A DNA stretch of 64,000 bases from Pseudisothecium myosuroides (taxonomy: Eukaryota; Streptophyta; Bryopsida; Hypnales; Lembophyllaceae). This document shows, one piece after another, positions 36,436-48,000 of this stretch. Each line of letters opens with the position of its first letter. Position 1 is the stretch's first letter. Both the position numbers and the translations under genes were made by a program. The stretch is from positions 51,179,724 to 51,243,723 of the forward strand of contig OX637287.1 of the NCBI GenBank assembly GCA_951799445.1, given 5' to 3'. The notes under the pieces were generated by a model, which was given only the letters and a program-made list of their open reading frames with translations, had not been told where the DNA came from and did no database searches.

Positions 36436-37003
36436 GAGTCACATGAGCACCACTTGAGCACAAAATGAGGGCTCCATATCCACTTTAAAAAAACTCATAA
36501 ATTGTTTTCAAACAAAAATTTGGTACTAAAAACCTAAAATGGAGAAAACCTTGCAAAGCTTACACAACACAAAATGTAAGTAAAAAACAACAAAGAAACA
36601 TTCTCCACAACTTGTACTACCATTTGCAAAAAATAAATGAAAGAAACAAATAAACATACCAAGATTATTGAACATGAAATTGAAGCTCTCCCAAACTCTC
36701 CCAAACTCTCTCAAGTCTCCATGACCCAAAACCTCCCAGGTTTCTCAATCTGCTCAGTTGAGAGAGAATTTTTTTTTTCTCTCTTTAGCTGGGACAGGTG
36801 CTGACAAAGGAAGGCGCTGAGAAAAGGGAGGGCACTGACAAGGCCGGGAAGACTTATCGTCCAAGCCCCAAGGTGTGGTGAAATCCCCCGGGGAAGCCCC
36901 CCAACAGCTGCCGGGGGTCGAGCTGGCTGGTGGTGGGTGGGGGCCCGCCCCAGTTGGTTGGGAGGCGTAGCCAGCCTTCACCACCAGCCATGTGCGCGGG
37001 CCT

Positions 37004-37512
37004 AGTGGCAAAGTAGGGACTGCGATGAGGATGGCACCAGAGATATTCACGTCCAGTGGTGATGGTAATAGTCTCTATTTACCTAAGTCAGACATCTATA
37101 GTTTTGCTATGATTTGCGTTGAACTTATCACTAGAGAGAAACCATATCGTGTCCGCATGACACTTGGTAATATAAGGGACATGTCGTAGGTCAAGGGAAA
37201 AGACCTCGACTTCTAGAGGAGTTACCGAGATTTCTGAGGGAGCTCATAGTTCAATGATGGGATGAAGAGCTTCAATGTAGGCTAGCTTTTCCTGAGATCG
37301 ATATGTTCACGTTTGCAGAAGTTGAAGGTCCATTCCCCGCACCTGTAGAAATTAAGTTGGAGATTAGAAGTTCTGCACAACAGTCGATTTCGTGCGGTCA
37401 TGGTATTTGTGTTGGCTTTGGTAATATATTGGATTTCTGTGAACCAGGTGATGTGAAGATAAGCATATGGAAAGGATTGAGGGAGATTCACATGTCAAAC
37501 GGAAGCAGCTAG
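37004..37512 (+). pseudogene. Protein-kinase pseudogene, C-lobe half
   Basis: It continues the kinase in phase after the Harbinger element. The APE motif (MRMAPE, about 37025-37042), KSDIYSFAMICVELI and EKPY mark the C-lobe. A TAG at 37187 and small phase changes follow. Other phases then carry LLEELPRFLREL and RLAFPEI, the usual end of the kinase fold, and finally a 69-codon frame (37303-37512) of unknown type with VEIKLEIRSS. Removing the element with one AGT joins this half to 33484-33786 without a frame change. Confidence 0.7.
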
Positions 37513-37542
37513 ATGAAACCGTTTCTGGTGGCAGGCTCACAA

Positions 37543-37760
37543 CACTAGAAGAAAACTGCGTTAGAACCTAGGAAAACACGTGGGATTGGTTTTGTTGAGT
37601 TCCTAGTTTCCAACGTAGATTTTTGTGTTCCAACGCGTTTCTGCATTGGAATTCCAACGCAAAAACGCGTTGGAACACAAAAATGTGCGTTGGAAACTAG
37701 AAACTCAACAAAACCAATCCCACATGTTTTCCTAGGTTCCAACACAGTTTTCTTCTAGTA
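37543..37760. mobile_element. CACTA-type MITE (218 bp)
   Basis: Termini are CACTAGAAGAAAAC and complement GTTTTCTTCTAGTA; 3-bp duplication CAA (37540-37542 and 37761-37763). Palindromic around 37650. Confidence 0.85.
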
Positions 37761-37804
37761 CAAGGAATTTGACCTTCAAGTTCTTTAGCTTGGCATGCAC
37801 TTTA

Positions 37805-37954
37805 CACTAGTAGAAAATTCAATTTTTCTGTTGTTTTGGTCGCGTTAATCCGGTCAAAATATGACAGAATTTTGTTGAAATCAACAAAATTCTGTCATAT
37901 TTTGACCGGATTAACGCGACCAAAACGACAGAAAAGCTGAATTTTCTACTAGTG
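37805..37954. mobile_element. CACTA-type MITE (150 bp), near-perfect palindrome
   Basis: Termini are CACTAGTAGAAAATTCA and complement; duplication TTA (37802-37804 and 37955-37957). The arms are almost identical, implying a young or sequence-constrained hairpin. Confidence 0.9.
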
Positions 37955-39766
37955 TTAATAAAATTTGATTCATCCCATTTCTAAGCTTTTTTTTTCATCT
38001 CTTATGATTTCTGTGATGTCTACAAAATTATTTAAATTATTATTTCCAACTTTGTGTTAGTAAAAAAGAGCCTAGGGCTTCAGTTTATAATTAGTGTAGA
38101 TGATCAAAATTTTGCATGGATGGTGGGTTCTTCTGAACCAATAATTCATTGCAATGTCAAAATAGGATTGTCAGTGTGGCAAGGGAAGTCACGTGGATTT
38201 AAACAAACAGCTAGCTAGTGAAAATACGGATAAAAATGTATATTAAACAGAGACCTTGTCCTTCTAATGGCGCACTCTTTGTGACCTATGCCATAGGAGA
38301 TCCGGTTTTAAGCTTAAGAGCCAATTTGGGACTAGGGTGGCAAATGGGTAGAGTATTAAGGAAAGTTGGTTTGTACAAATGGTTGAGGACATGCTTCAAT
38401 GGTGTCTCACGGGTCAAGAATGTTGAGTATATTGGATCAAACTATCCAAAGTTGGACCTGAACCAATTGGCCTCTAAACTTGGACTAATTAATGTGTACT
38501 GTATAGACTCTTGAGTCATCCATGCCTGCAGTCCTTCATCAAGTCAGGGCCCCAAGCAGGAAGGAAATCCAAGGCAATTCCCAAATGAATGGTCATAGAT
38601 GAAAGCACTCCATCGACATTGAGCAAGCAAATAACCTACAAGTTCATGTAGATATTGTGGATTCCATCTCTTCAATGTCTAGTTTTTTAGTAATCTCTAG
38701 ATATTCTAACATTGAATTAGACACCTACTCATTGAATTCAGAACTGGTAAGGAAGCAGCACTTAATTGCAACTTATTTGCAAATCCGTGTCATCTTGCCA
38801 AAAATGTACAGCCTCTATACATGAGAGCCTAGAGTCAATTTTATGTACACCTACTTTCAGTGTTTTGAAAATTCATAGTTTATTTATACAGAGTTCAAAA
38901 AGTGCATTATAAGAGACTCTAGAATCTTCTTTCAATTGCCAATTAGATCCAACAAAAGCTTTTGACGTTCAAAAATAGGAACCATACTCAAAAACTTATT
39001 TAGATGCATTTAGGTGTTGTTACCTTATCCCTGAAGGTTCGTGGTACATGAGGACCATGGGAGGTAGTTCAGATTTTCAAAGTTGTGCATCATGAAATGC
39101 AACTTAAAAGGATAATTTAATGATGGCTTTTAACAATTCTTTCATGAAATGGCAATTTGAGCGGTTTTTGAGGAGAAAATGCCTTGGTCCTTTACTGATG
39201 AAAAGAAATTCTGGTTTTGATATGGCAAGAGGAAATCCAGTGGACTAGGGTTTTGACAACTAGAGGAAGAAGTTCTAGGGCTTAGGGTTTAGGCTTTAAC
39301 GTTTTGAAGACCCTGTACAGATGAAGATCCCCAAGGGTGACTTCAATGTGATCTTCAAAGATCCTTGGACTGTATGTACATCACAAACCTTGCAAATTGC
39401 AGAATGTACTATAGATGCGAGAGGAGCTCAGTATAACCTAATTCTTGTTCGAAAACAAACACGGGCATATACTTCTTAAGTCGCTCCCACTGTCTATTGA
39501 ACATTCGTACGGGACCTTGAACGAACACTCTTTTTGAAGGAAAAATGATTTGTAAAAGTATAGAATGTGAGATTTCCTAATCAAATTAGCCATACAAAAT
39601 AGAGTAGAATAGTATTTAGAACATGTTTCCAAAGTAGGGGACAAGAATATTGTGGGATTTGTGTACTTGACTTTGCAAGAGAATAGTTTGTTCATTTGAT
39701 TGAAGTTAATGATGTGACTTCCAATAATTGATAAGGAAAGGCAGTTAGGAAAATGAGAATTGGGAA
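37955..39766. other. Kinase-locus flank with decayed segments
   Basis: A 98-codon frame at 38218-38514 is unrecognised. Near 39300-39410 the sequence resembles 33180-33300 upstream of the kinase (shared context around TCACAAACCT). This part may derive from a duplicated flank of that locus. No intact gene. Confidence 0.35.
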
Positions 39767-40956
39767 CACTAGTAGAAAATGATGTCCAGATCAACAAAAA
39801 ATCATCAAATTTTTGTTAATTTGGGCACTGTATCGACCGTTTTCACAACTTTTTGTTGATTTGGCACAAGGTAAAAAAATGGTTATAATTTTTTGTTAAT
39901 TTTGGTAGTACAACGTCCAAATCAACAAAACTATGAACACTTTTTTGTTCATTTTCACAAATTTTGTTGATTTGGCACAAGGTTACCAAATGGTTAAATT
40001 TTTTTGTTAATTTTGGTATTTCAACGTCCAAATCAACAACACAATCAACACTTTTTTGTTCATTTAGACTTACAAAAGTTATAAATAATTTTTTGTCATT
40101 TGGGCAATGTTTAAATCCCCATGGTTCAATTCTATGTACAATTTTCATTTAATTTAACACTCAATCATTCACAATTCTGTGTTTTTTGAACTCAGCAGAC
40201 TTTGATGGCCGTTTCGGCACAGTAAAATACGTTTTATGAAAAAACTTTGAACTAAGAAAAGTTAGAAATTCAAGTTAACTTTCACCTCCAAAAATCCGTT
40301 TGAGATTTGAAGTTTCCAATCAGAAGTTATGGACAAAATTCAGAGCGGGGTTAAAATGGACTTTTTCGTTGACATTTTTAAACACCCTCTCTGAATTTTG
40401 TTCATAACTTTTGATTTAAGACTCCAAATTGCAAACGGATTTTTTGAGGAGAAAGTTAGCTTGATTGTCTAACTTTTCTTGGTTCAAAGTTTTTTCAAAA
40501 AACGTATTTTACTGTGCCAAAACGGCCACCAAAGTCTTCTGTTTTTACAAAACAAAAGAAAAAAAATGCAAAAACTATATAAATGTAATACAAATTCCTT
40601 CTTAAACATATACTCTTGTATGTGGCTCAATGGTTTAGGCCTTGGACCTCATCCACGAGGTCCAAGGTTCAGACCCCCGTGGTGGCAGTTTGCCTATGTG
40701 GTGGGTTGTCCATGTGGTAGGCTGCCTACGTGGCGATTGCCACGTGTTTGCCTTTGCCATGTGGCTTTTGAAATTTAAAAATTATTTAAAAATTAAAAAA
40801 TTTTAAAAAAAATTGACCGAATTAACAAAAACAGTAACAAAAAAATCAACAATTTGATATTACATAATGTCCAAGTCAACTCGACCGTTGTAGCAAATGA
40901 AATCAACACTTCTGTGTTAGATTTTTGTTGTTTTGGTTAGTTATTTTCTACTAGTG
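39767..40956. mobile_element. CACTA-type non-autonomous element (1.19 kb)
   Basis: Termini are CACTAGTAGAAAAT and complement ATTTTCTACTAGTG; duplication GAA (39764-39766 and 40957-40959). The interior holds a ~120-bp tandem repeat (39840-40080), a 60-bp inverted repeat (40207-40266 with 40470-40527), and a tRNA-like segment. No transposase. Confidence 0.85.
40618..40680 (+). other. tRNA-like segment with A and B boxes (SINE-type)
   Basis: TGGCTCAATGG at 40623-40633 matches the internal A box of RNA polymerase III promoters, and GGTTCAGACCC at 40666-40676 resembles the B box, at tRNA-like spacing. Between them a 7-bp stem, GGACCTC with GAGGTCC (40644-40663), mimics an anticodon arm. No acceptor stem pairs, so it is not a functional tRNA gene. 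It is probably tRNA-derived. Confidence 0.5.
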
Positions 40957-42336
40957 GAAGGAAAGGAAGAGGAGTTAGAATGAGAAGGAAGGGAATTAGA
41001 AAGAAGATATTTAGAAGAGAGAAATAAGATTCAAAGCTAGGAAAGGAAGAAATTAGAATTAGGAATAGGAATTGCAATCAAAATTATCATTAAAGGGTGA
41101 GCAAACTACCAAGGAGGGGCAAGATGGAGAACAAGATAAGTGCCTAATCCCACTGTTTTCCTTTTAAGTCTTTTGATTAAGATTTTAAACCATAGCCGAA
41201 AGTTAGGTTCAAGTTAGACCATTAAATTAAAGTTTTAGGTCAATTTTAAAGTTATAATCTTAAAGTAGAGGTCTGGGGGCCAAATTTATAAAAACATAAA
41301 ATACTTAGGACTTGGAGTTAGTATAAAGAAGATATAGGTGGATGATGTTTGGTAATTAGATTGGATGAAAAACACTTAGGAGTGACCAAAAGGAGCAAGA
41401 TTAGAAAATTAGGAAGTAGGAAAAACTTAGAATTCAAAAGTGAAATTAGAAATTAGTTTTGGAATTTAGGTTAGTAGTAATTAGTGGATGAAATTTTAAA
41501 CACCAATTAGTAGTCAACCTTCATCCATCAACAACTTCTAGTAGGAAAGTTCGACTAGCTTGTGTCTTAGTAATCTAGAAAGCTAGAATTATCACCTAAA
41601 AGGAAAAATTAACAAAAATCTAAAAATAGTAAATTTTTAGGAGCAATACCGAACCATAGAAGTAGGATAAGCTTAAAAAAACAAATCAAAAAGGTAATCA
41701 AAGAAAGAATTTAGATTTAAAAGTGGATAGAAGAAACTTAGTGGAGTCAAAAACTAGTTTAACTTAGAAAAAATACTTAAAAATCTAGGAGTATATGACG
41801 GATGAACTTTGGATTAGGATATGGATGAAACCAGACAAAAATCATTCATCCAAGTCCAAACTTGGAACTTAGATAAAAGTTGGTAGTATAAATTCATATA
41901 TAGTCCAAAATTCAAAGTAAATTGGAATAGGAAAGAGGTCTAAATCTATGGATGAAGTTTAGGTAGACCTGTGGAAGCTAAATCTTCATCTGTCCGTAAC
42001 TTTTGCTAGGAAGATCATATGATTTCAAATTTTACATTTTTTAAAATGGAATGAAATATTCTATCATCTTATGTAGTTAAATTTAGATTGTCTCAATTTT
42101 CACTCAAAAACTACAATGGCCTAGTTAGTATGGCCCAATTAGGGTAAACATTGCAAATTGGGTTAGTTTTTCTTGTTTTTTCTTGCAAATTGTGTATGTC
42201 TAGGAATTAGAAAATATCCATTGCTTAAAAGGCACAATGGATCGACGTTAGGCACCTAGTAGGACAAGATCATTCACAACTTAAGAGCTTGGTTGTGCTC
42301 ATCTATTTACCAAGGGTGGGTAAATAAATGCTCACA
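40957..42336 (+). mobile_element. LTR-type element, 3-prime fragment
   Basis: The last ~150 bp match 30170-30657 of the big element (CCATTGCTT...GGCACA, AAGGGTGGGTAA, ending GCTCACA at 42336), without the MITE found there. Upstream, purine-rich sequence resembles its interior. The CACTA-type element at 39767 is inserted in or beside it. The 5-prime end was not found. Confidence 0.5.
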
Positions 42337-42635
42337 ATGTATGAGTTCATGTCCTGGGATTCTTTCTCTGAAAAAGTCCTCCACTTGACACACTTCAACT
42401 ATGTAGTCAAGGACTTCGGTTGAAAATGTTGAAGGATGTAATATAGAAGTTTTTTTAGTTGATGATGATTAGTCATGAGCTATCGTCCTTCACATGGTCA
42501 TGACAGAAATTGTTCAATAATGTGTTTTCATGTCATTTCTTTGAGCTTTTTGCTGGTATAATATAGAGGCTAAGTTCTAAGATGGTTTCCGTAATGTCAA
42601 GAGCACAAAAGAGTCATGTTTGCAAACATAAAATT
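42337..42635 (+). repeat. Direct duplication, first copy
   Basis: ATGTATGAGTTCATGTCCTG starts both this segment and 44374 onward. The match runs about 300 bp with substitutions (shared TTTTTTAGTTGATGATGA and GTTTTCATGTCATTTCT). Function unknown; it may be part of a duplicated gene. Confidence 0.7.
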
Positions 42636-44373
42636 TGATGTTCAAGAATAGGCAGTTGAAGAAGAGGAAGTGGTGTACGGTGGTTGTATATTCTTGGCTG
42701 CCACTTCCAGAAGAAGATTAGAATTTCGGTGATAGTAATAGGGTGGATGTTGGAATTTGAATGTTTTTGGTCATCTTTAATTGCATGCAACATTAATTTG
42801 TAATGTTCACCTCTTGTAGTACAATGCAATCTGGTTGTGAGTGGAATGTCTATTTCAGCTGCATTACATTAATTCAAGAACCACTCTATGTGGCTTAGTC
42901 AATTTGGCATTATTTTGTAGTTCTTGATAGGTTTGCTCTTGACAATTGACTTATGAGAGCAAAGGAAAATTATATCTCAAGTCTTGGGAAAGCAAGTGGC
43001 TAATTGATTATTGAAGTTACAATGATAATTAAGAGATCTTGCTAAAATTATAGAAATTACACCAAACGGCCATGAGCTAGAAATGGAGTTTGTACCACCT
43101 AATCTTAGAGAGATCAAAGTCAAGTCGTCTAGGCAAAGTTCCCTAATGGTGGAGGATACAAAGCAACTCGCAAAGCAAATAGGAAGTAACCATCCTCAGA
43201 TTATGTGCAAGTAAGAACTTGTAGAAGATAGTGTGGAAAATGGTTAGGAGACCCCAACAAAATCTACTGAAACTAGGGTAGGAAGTTGCACATCAAATGG
43301 AGGCAACATCAAACTAGGGAAGAAATCTTGGTTACCTATATATCTTGAGGTTTGGAGGGTATATTTAGGAAGCACTGCAAGGTATGGTTTATTGTTGTAA
43401 ACTTCTTTTTGATACTTCTAGAGATTATAGATTATTTGAATTTATAGAGTTCTGGTGATTCACTCTTGCATCTGTGTTTTTTAAAATGTTGCCATTGTAA
43501 ACTTGTTCTTCAAAAAAAATTCTGCATAGTAGCAGCATCCGTATCGGTTTTGGATCTATAAGCTTATTTTTTGGATTTGGTTTTGTAGTGTGTGACAAGT
43601 TGGTTTGTGCTTGGATGACTATACGTTGAAGCAAGCTTTGTGCTTGTTCAAATAGAGAGCAATTCTTTGCTTATTGCCAATGTTGACAGCACAGAATCTA
43701 GCACGATAAGACGTTTGATCTATTACAAGCATTTGAGGTATTTGTTATTGCATCATATGTTTTTTTGGCATTGTATGGTTGGTAAATTATAATAAGGCCA
43801 AAAAATAAGGCCCTTGCAACTTTGCATACACATTTAGCACCAACAAGAGTTGCGGATGTAAAAGTGAATAAATACACATTCAAATGACAATTGTATATGC
43901 TCACTAGGTGGAGGAGACGGAGTGTCTATAGGGTGCTTGCTTCCTGTATGTTGTGAAAACATTCAGTTGTGGCACCACTGTTGATGTGGAGAAATCCAAG
44001 GATAACGCTATGGAAAAGACATTGTCATAGCTATGCGGCAAACAAAAACCAAGGATGCTTCTAATCTCATGTGAAGATTGTACATGCAATTGCAGAGTAT
44101 GATCCGTTCTTTTGTACTACATTTGTGACGTTATCATTGTCTGTTGCAACTCACCTCTTGGTGTTGGTTTTCTAGTGTGGTGGAATTTTTTGAGGAGCTT
44201 ACACATTTTCTTGTGAGAGTAGGACCAATTGTCCTACATTCGTTTGGCAATGAGTGGAAGAAGAGGTCGCAGGTTTGTCAAATACGCGGTAGTTCATCAT
44301 TAGATATTTGGGTATTGCATTTGTGGACATCCTTTTGTAGTGGTCTTCAAGTAATTCAAACTAGAAGACGTGG
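42636..44373. other. Unresolved, possibly exon-bearing stretch
   Basis: Only short frames. One at 43083-43214 (43 codons; EIKVKSSRQSSLMVEDTKQL) has a protein-like composition and is followed by a possible splice donor. I cannot place it in a family. The frame at 44144-44467 runs into the duplicated segment. Confidence 0.3.
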
Positions 44374-44670
44374 ATGTATGAGTTCATGTCCTGGAATTCT
44401 CTCTGAAGAAGTTGTACAACTCCTGCACTCCAGATGCTTCGACTACGCAGTCAGTGACCTTGAGTGAAAAGGTCAAAGCATGGAATGTAGAAGTTTTTTA
44501 GTTGATGATGACTGGTCATGAGCAGTCGTCCTTTACACGGCCATCACAGAAATTGTTTGATAAACTTGTTTTCATGTCATTTCTCTGAGCTTTTTGCAGG
44601 TATATCATGGAGGCTTAGTCCTAAGATGGTTTCTTCTAGATTAAGAGCAGGGAAGAGCCAGGTTTGCCAA
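44374..44670 (+). repeat. Direct duplication, second copy
   Basis: The partner of 42337-42635. In this copy the 5-prime flank is not LTR sequence, so it shows the uninterrupted arrangement. A 107-codon frame (44144-44467, EFFEELTHFLVRVGPIVLHS) overlaps its start; unrecognised. Confidence 0.7.
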
Positions 44671-45048
44671 CGGAAAAGCATACGTGATTGGTGAGTACTC
44701 TACTAGTAGACAGCAAACATACATTCATTTTTGGAAGCAAGATGAAGTGCTGTTGTGAAAAGGGACGATATTGTCTAGAAGACTTCACTGTTGATACAAT
44801 GGGAGGTTTTGTTTTCAATGGTCATTACTAATTTATGTAAGATAGCTGCTTTCATCAGCATGGAAGACAAACAATTGATGTTGTGCATCCCCTACTAGAG
44901 GAAGAGGACTTGGAGTGCATGACATACTGTGAAAAATTCTATCTCCGAGGTTTTCCTTGACCTTGTCGCATGCTCTCTAGTACTCCAGGAGTTATGATTC
45001 ATGTCTAATATTTATGCAATATAAGAGATTAATCTACTATCTGAATGC

Positions 45049-45238
45049 ACTAGTAGAAAACACAAGAATTTGACAGAATTTTGTTGATTTGGTTGCGTTG
45101 TCCCGGTCATTTTTTTGTTGATTTCAACATAAATCTGTTAAAATTAACAGATTTATGTTGAAATCAACAAAAAAATGACCGGGACAACGCAACCAAATCA
45201 ACAAAATTCTGTCAAAATTCTCGTGTTTTCTACTAGTG
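45049..45238. mobile_element. CACTA-type MITE (190 bp)
   Basis: Termini are CACTAGTAGAAAACAC and complement; flanks ATG and ATA, one base short of a perfect 3-bp duplication. Almost perfect palindrome, related to 37805-37954 (CCGGTCA, GTTGATTTCAACA). Confidence 0.85.
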
Positions 45239-47719
45239 ATATGGTTACAAAAATCTGTAGACGTGAACAGTGAAAGTACATGTCATAGGGCTATTGTAGA
45301 TGAGTGCGACCAATAAGAAATCATGAGTGACAAAATGTAATATGCATATGTAGGGAAGGCTCACATCCATGGAGAATAAAGAAGTCTTTGGAGTTGTTGA
45401 GGTGAGGAGGCTGTGGTATAAAAGTGTCAAGTCATTACTGGGTACAGGAAATCAATTTAGTGCATTCCTCAAAATATCAATTGAGATAGGGATATTCCAC
45501 TCAAAATTATTCTCTGCATTATGTGGAGCATTCTGTATGTTTTGGAGTATGTTGATGAAAGTAGGAAGCAGAGACTCTCTTAAATTGCAATTATGAAAAA
45601 TGCTCTTAGACAGTGCTTGTTGAAACTTAGTATATAGTGCTTCCTCTTTTTAAAGGGAATGGTGAATGATGTTTGCAGATGTGCATGCGGGTTTTCATAA
45701 AAAACGTATTTGATGCAAATTGTGAACTTCTCTCATTCACTTGGGCTTGCCATGCCAATCTTAGCATGTTGCCAATTACATTGCTACCGTTCTTGAAAAT
45801 GAGGTGGATTCATTGTCAAAGAAGAACTTGTATTTTTTGTGCACAGCTGCACCTTCTTTTAGAGCACCCCTTCACTAAGGCTTTGTGAAATATATGTCTT
45901 TTTGAGCAAACTAGAGACACAGCTAAAATTGCTTGGAAGAAACCGGGTATGATTGTGTCACTAAAATATGTGTAAGATGAAAAATGGCGCAATACCTTTC
46001 AATAATAAATTGGAAGGTGGACTATGAAACCATTGTTTTTCATCTTCAGAATGAGGATGTGATGTTGCTGTCATTGGGGGCTCACTTATCAAATAATTGT
46101 TTGTTTATTGGCAAGTACATGTGGATGTCCAACAGTATTAATCAACCGATGGAATTTGGAGCCTTAGTATGAAGGTTGGGTGTCAATCAAATGTGAACAC
46201 CTCCATGCCAGGAACAGAACGTTGATTTACAAGTAGCACAAAAGCTTTTGACAGAGTAGTTGCTTTTAACAACAAAGGTATAATTCCGGTTAGCCAAGAC
46301 GGAAATAAGAGAGAATAGAAGATAAACAAAGACAATGAGGTAGCCAGCATTGACATGAAAAAGAAGTAACATTGAGTATTATCAGCGTCTACAAGAATGG
46401 CTGTGTTCATATACTAATGATGTACATAAATGCCTAGAACTTAAATGTTCTTACTAACTACTAGAATTGCAACCGTCTTCTTCCATCAAATGTACTAATT
46501 GGATTGAAGTTGACGATGGTAGTCATGGAATGGGTGCACCATATAAGATGCAAAGGCACTCACTCCATGCTTTCTTTGGGAGAGCTACCGCAACATTAGA
46601 AACATGTGAACAAATCTGAATGACTACAATAATGATGCTTGTTCTAGTCTACTTCAGGAAACTTTGTTTCTTTATAAATGCGTGGGCGTTATTGCTTTGT
46701 AGTAGGGTCAAGAAACTTCTGGAAAAGCGAAAGCTAAAAAGACTTGACGCCCGTGCAACTCAGCGACAGAGTTGGACTGTAGAAGGCAATTTGTGAACTT
46801 TGTGGACACGCTCATACAATAGGAAGCATGCATGGTATGTGTATAATTGTGTTGTTTATCAAGCTTGAGGAATACAAGCCCTGTCAGCACACAAGTAGCA
46901 ATTAATCGTTGTCCTTGTCAATGTGCCTTAGAATTTGAATCAGCACTCAAGGTTGGTTCACTATGCATGGAAAGCGTGCACCGTACCATCACACCACATA
47001 GTTGTGCTGCAGAAGTTAGTTGATTTTCTTCTTTCATCGATTATAATGACGGAGGGGAAGGCGGTCTTCTCAGTTGTTCGTGACATTGTTTGGCATGCAA
47101 GTCTGTCTAGGGATGCACTTCTCAACACATTTGGAAGCTCAACTGAAATAGAGTTCATTTCCTCTGCAGCACAGTTGAGGTATGCTTGAAGCCAATGGTA
47201 GACAGAGATATGCATGAAATTGGAAATGTGCATTTCAATAAAAGTTCCGACTTCCATGGGATAAAAGCACACTACTCTGGAACAAAGTTGGCAGAAATAC
47301 ATATATAAAAGTCTATTTTATTTTTTTTGCATATGATCTCTAAATTTTTTTAATTTTTTTTCTATAATTTTTTTATAGTGTGTCAAAGCAAAAGATGAAA
47401 AAATTTTAATAAAAAATTCCTTTGTATATTTATATAAAAAAACTTGAAAGATGACATCAGATTTTGATTTACTTTAATAAATTGTAGAATTGATTATAAT
47501 GAAAATTAACTCTTTTGAAGGTTAATTCAACCTTAGAAATATTTATTAAAATTATTTTGATAAGATAGATTTGTGTAAAGTTGATTTTAAGTATGTCTAA
47601 TGGACTTCATAAAATCAAGACTATTTTGATAAGATGATGATTCATAAATGATGATTCATAATTAGTCCATATCTAGAAATTTAGGGATGCAATTCATTAT
47701 ATTTCAAATCAAAATATTT

Positions 47720-47721
<2 letters not shown>

Positions 47722-47757
<36 letters not shown>
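47722..47757. repeat. TA dinucleotide microsatellite
   Basis: About 18 uninterrupted TA units in A/T-rich DNA. Confidence 0.95.
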
Positions 47758-47760
<3 letters not shown>

Positions 47761-48000
47761 TCTTTCTTTTGCAAAATATTTGAATTCCTAATAGATCAAT
47801 TAGTCTTTATCTTTGATGCTATGAAGTAATATGGACTGTGATAATTGTAAACTGTACATTTCAAAATCCTTTACAAATAGCGTATGAACAATTTTACAAA
47901 GATTTCTTTTGTATTTTATAGATCATCAAGTATACAACATTAATATGTGTCCTTTTTGATGTTTTATGACTTGAATATTTTTAAATTTACAAGACTTTAA

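Larger units (their letters stand above)
33787..37003. mobile_element. PIF/Harbinger transposon, complete ends
   Basis: The 3217-bp element has perfect 16-bp terminal inverted repeats (AGGCCCGCGCACATGG at 33787-33802; complement at 36988-37003) and a 3-bp target duplication AGT (33784-33786 and 37004-37006). It carries the two genes usual for this superfamily: a Myb/SANT-like protein on the plus strand and a DDE transposase on the minus strand. It sits inside a kinase-like gene. Both of its genes are broken. Confidence 0.92.
44671..47996. other. Stretch without recognised gene
   Basis: Apart from the MITE at 45049 and the TA microsatellite, only unremarkable frames occur. The longest, 84 codons at 46935-47189 (TEGKAVFSVVRDIVWHASLS), has a plausible composition but no family resemblance. 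From 47.3 kb it is strongly A/T-rich. Confidence 0.3.

Noticed and set aside
40618..40680. Functional tRNA gene
   Set aside because: A and B boxes are present but no acceptor stem can be formed and no terminator follows directly.
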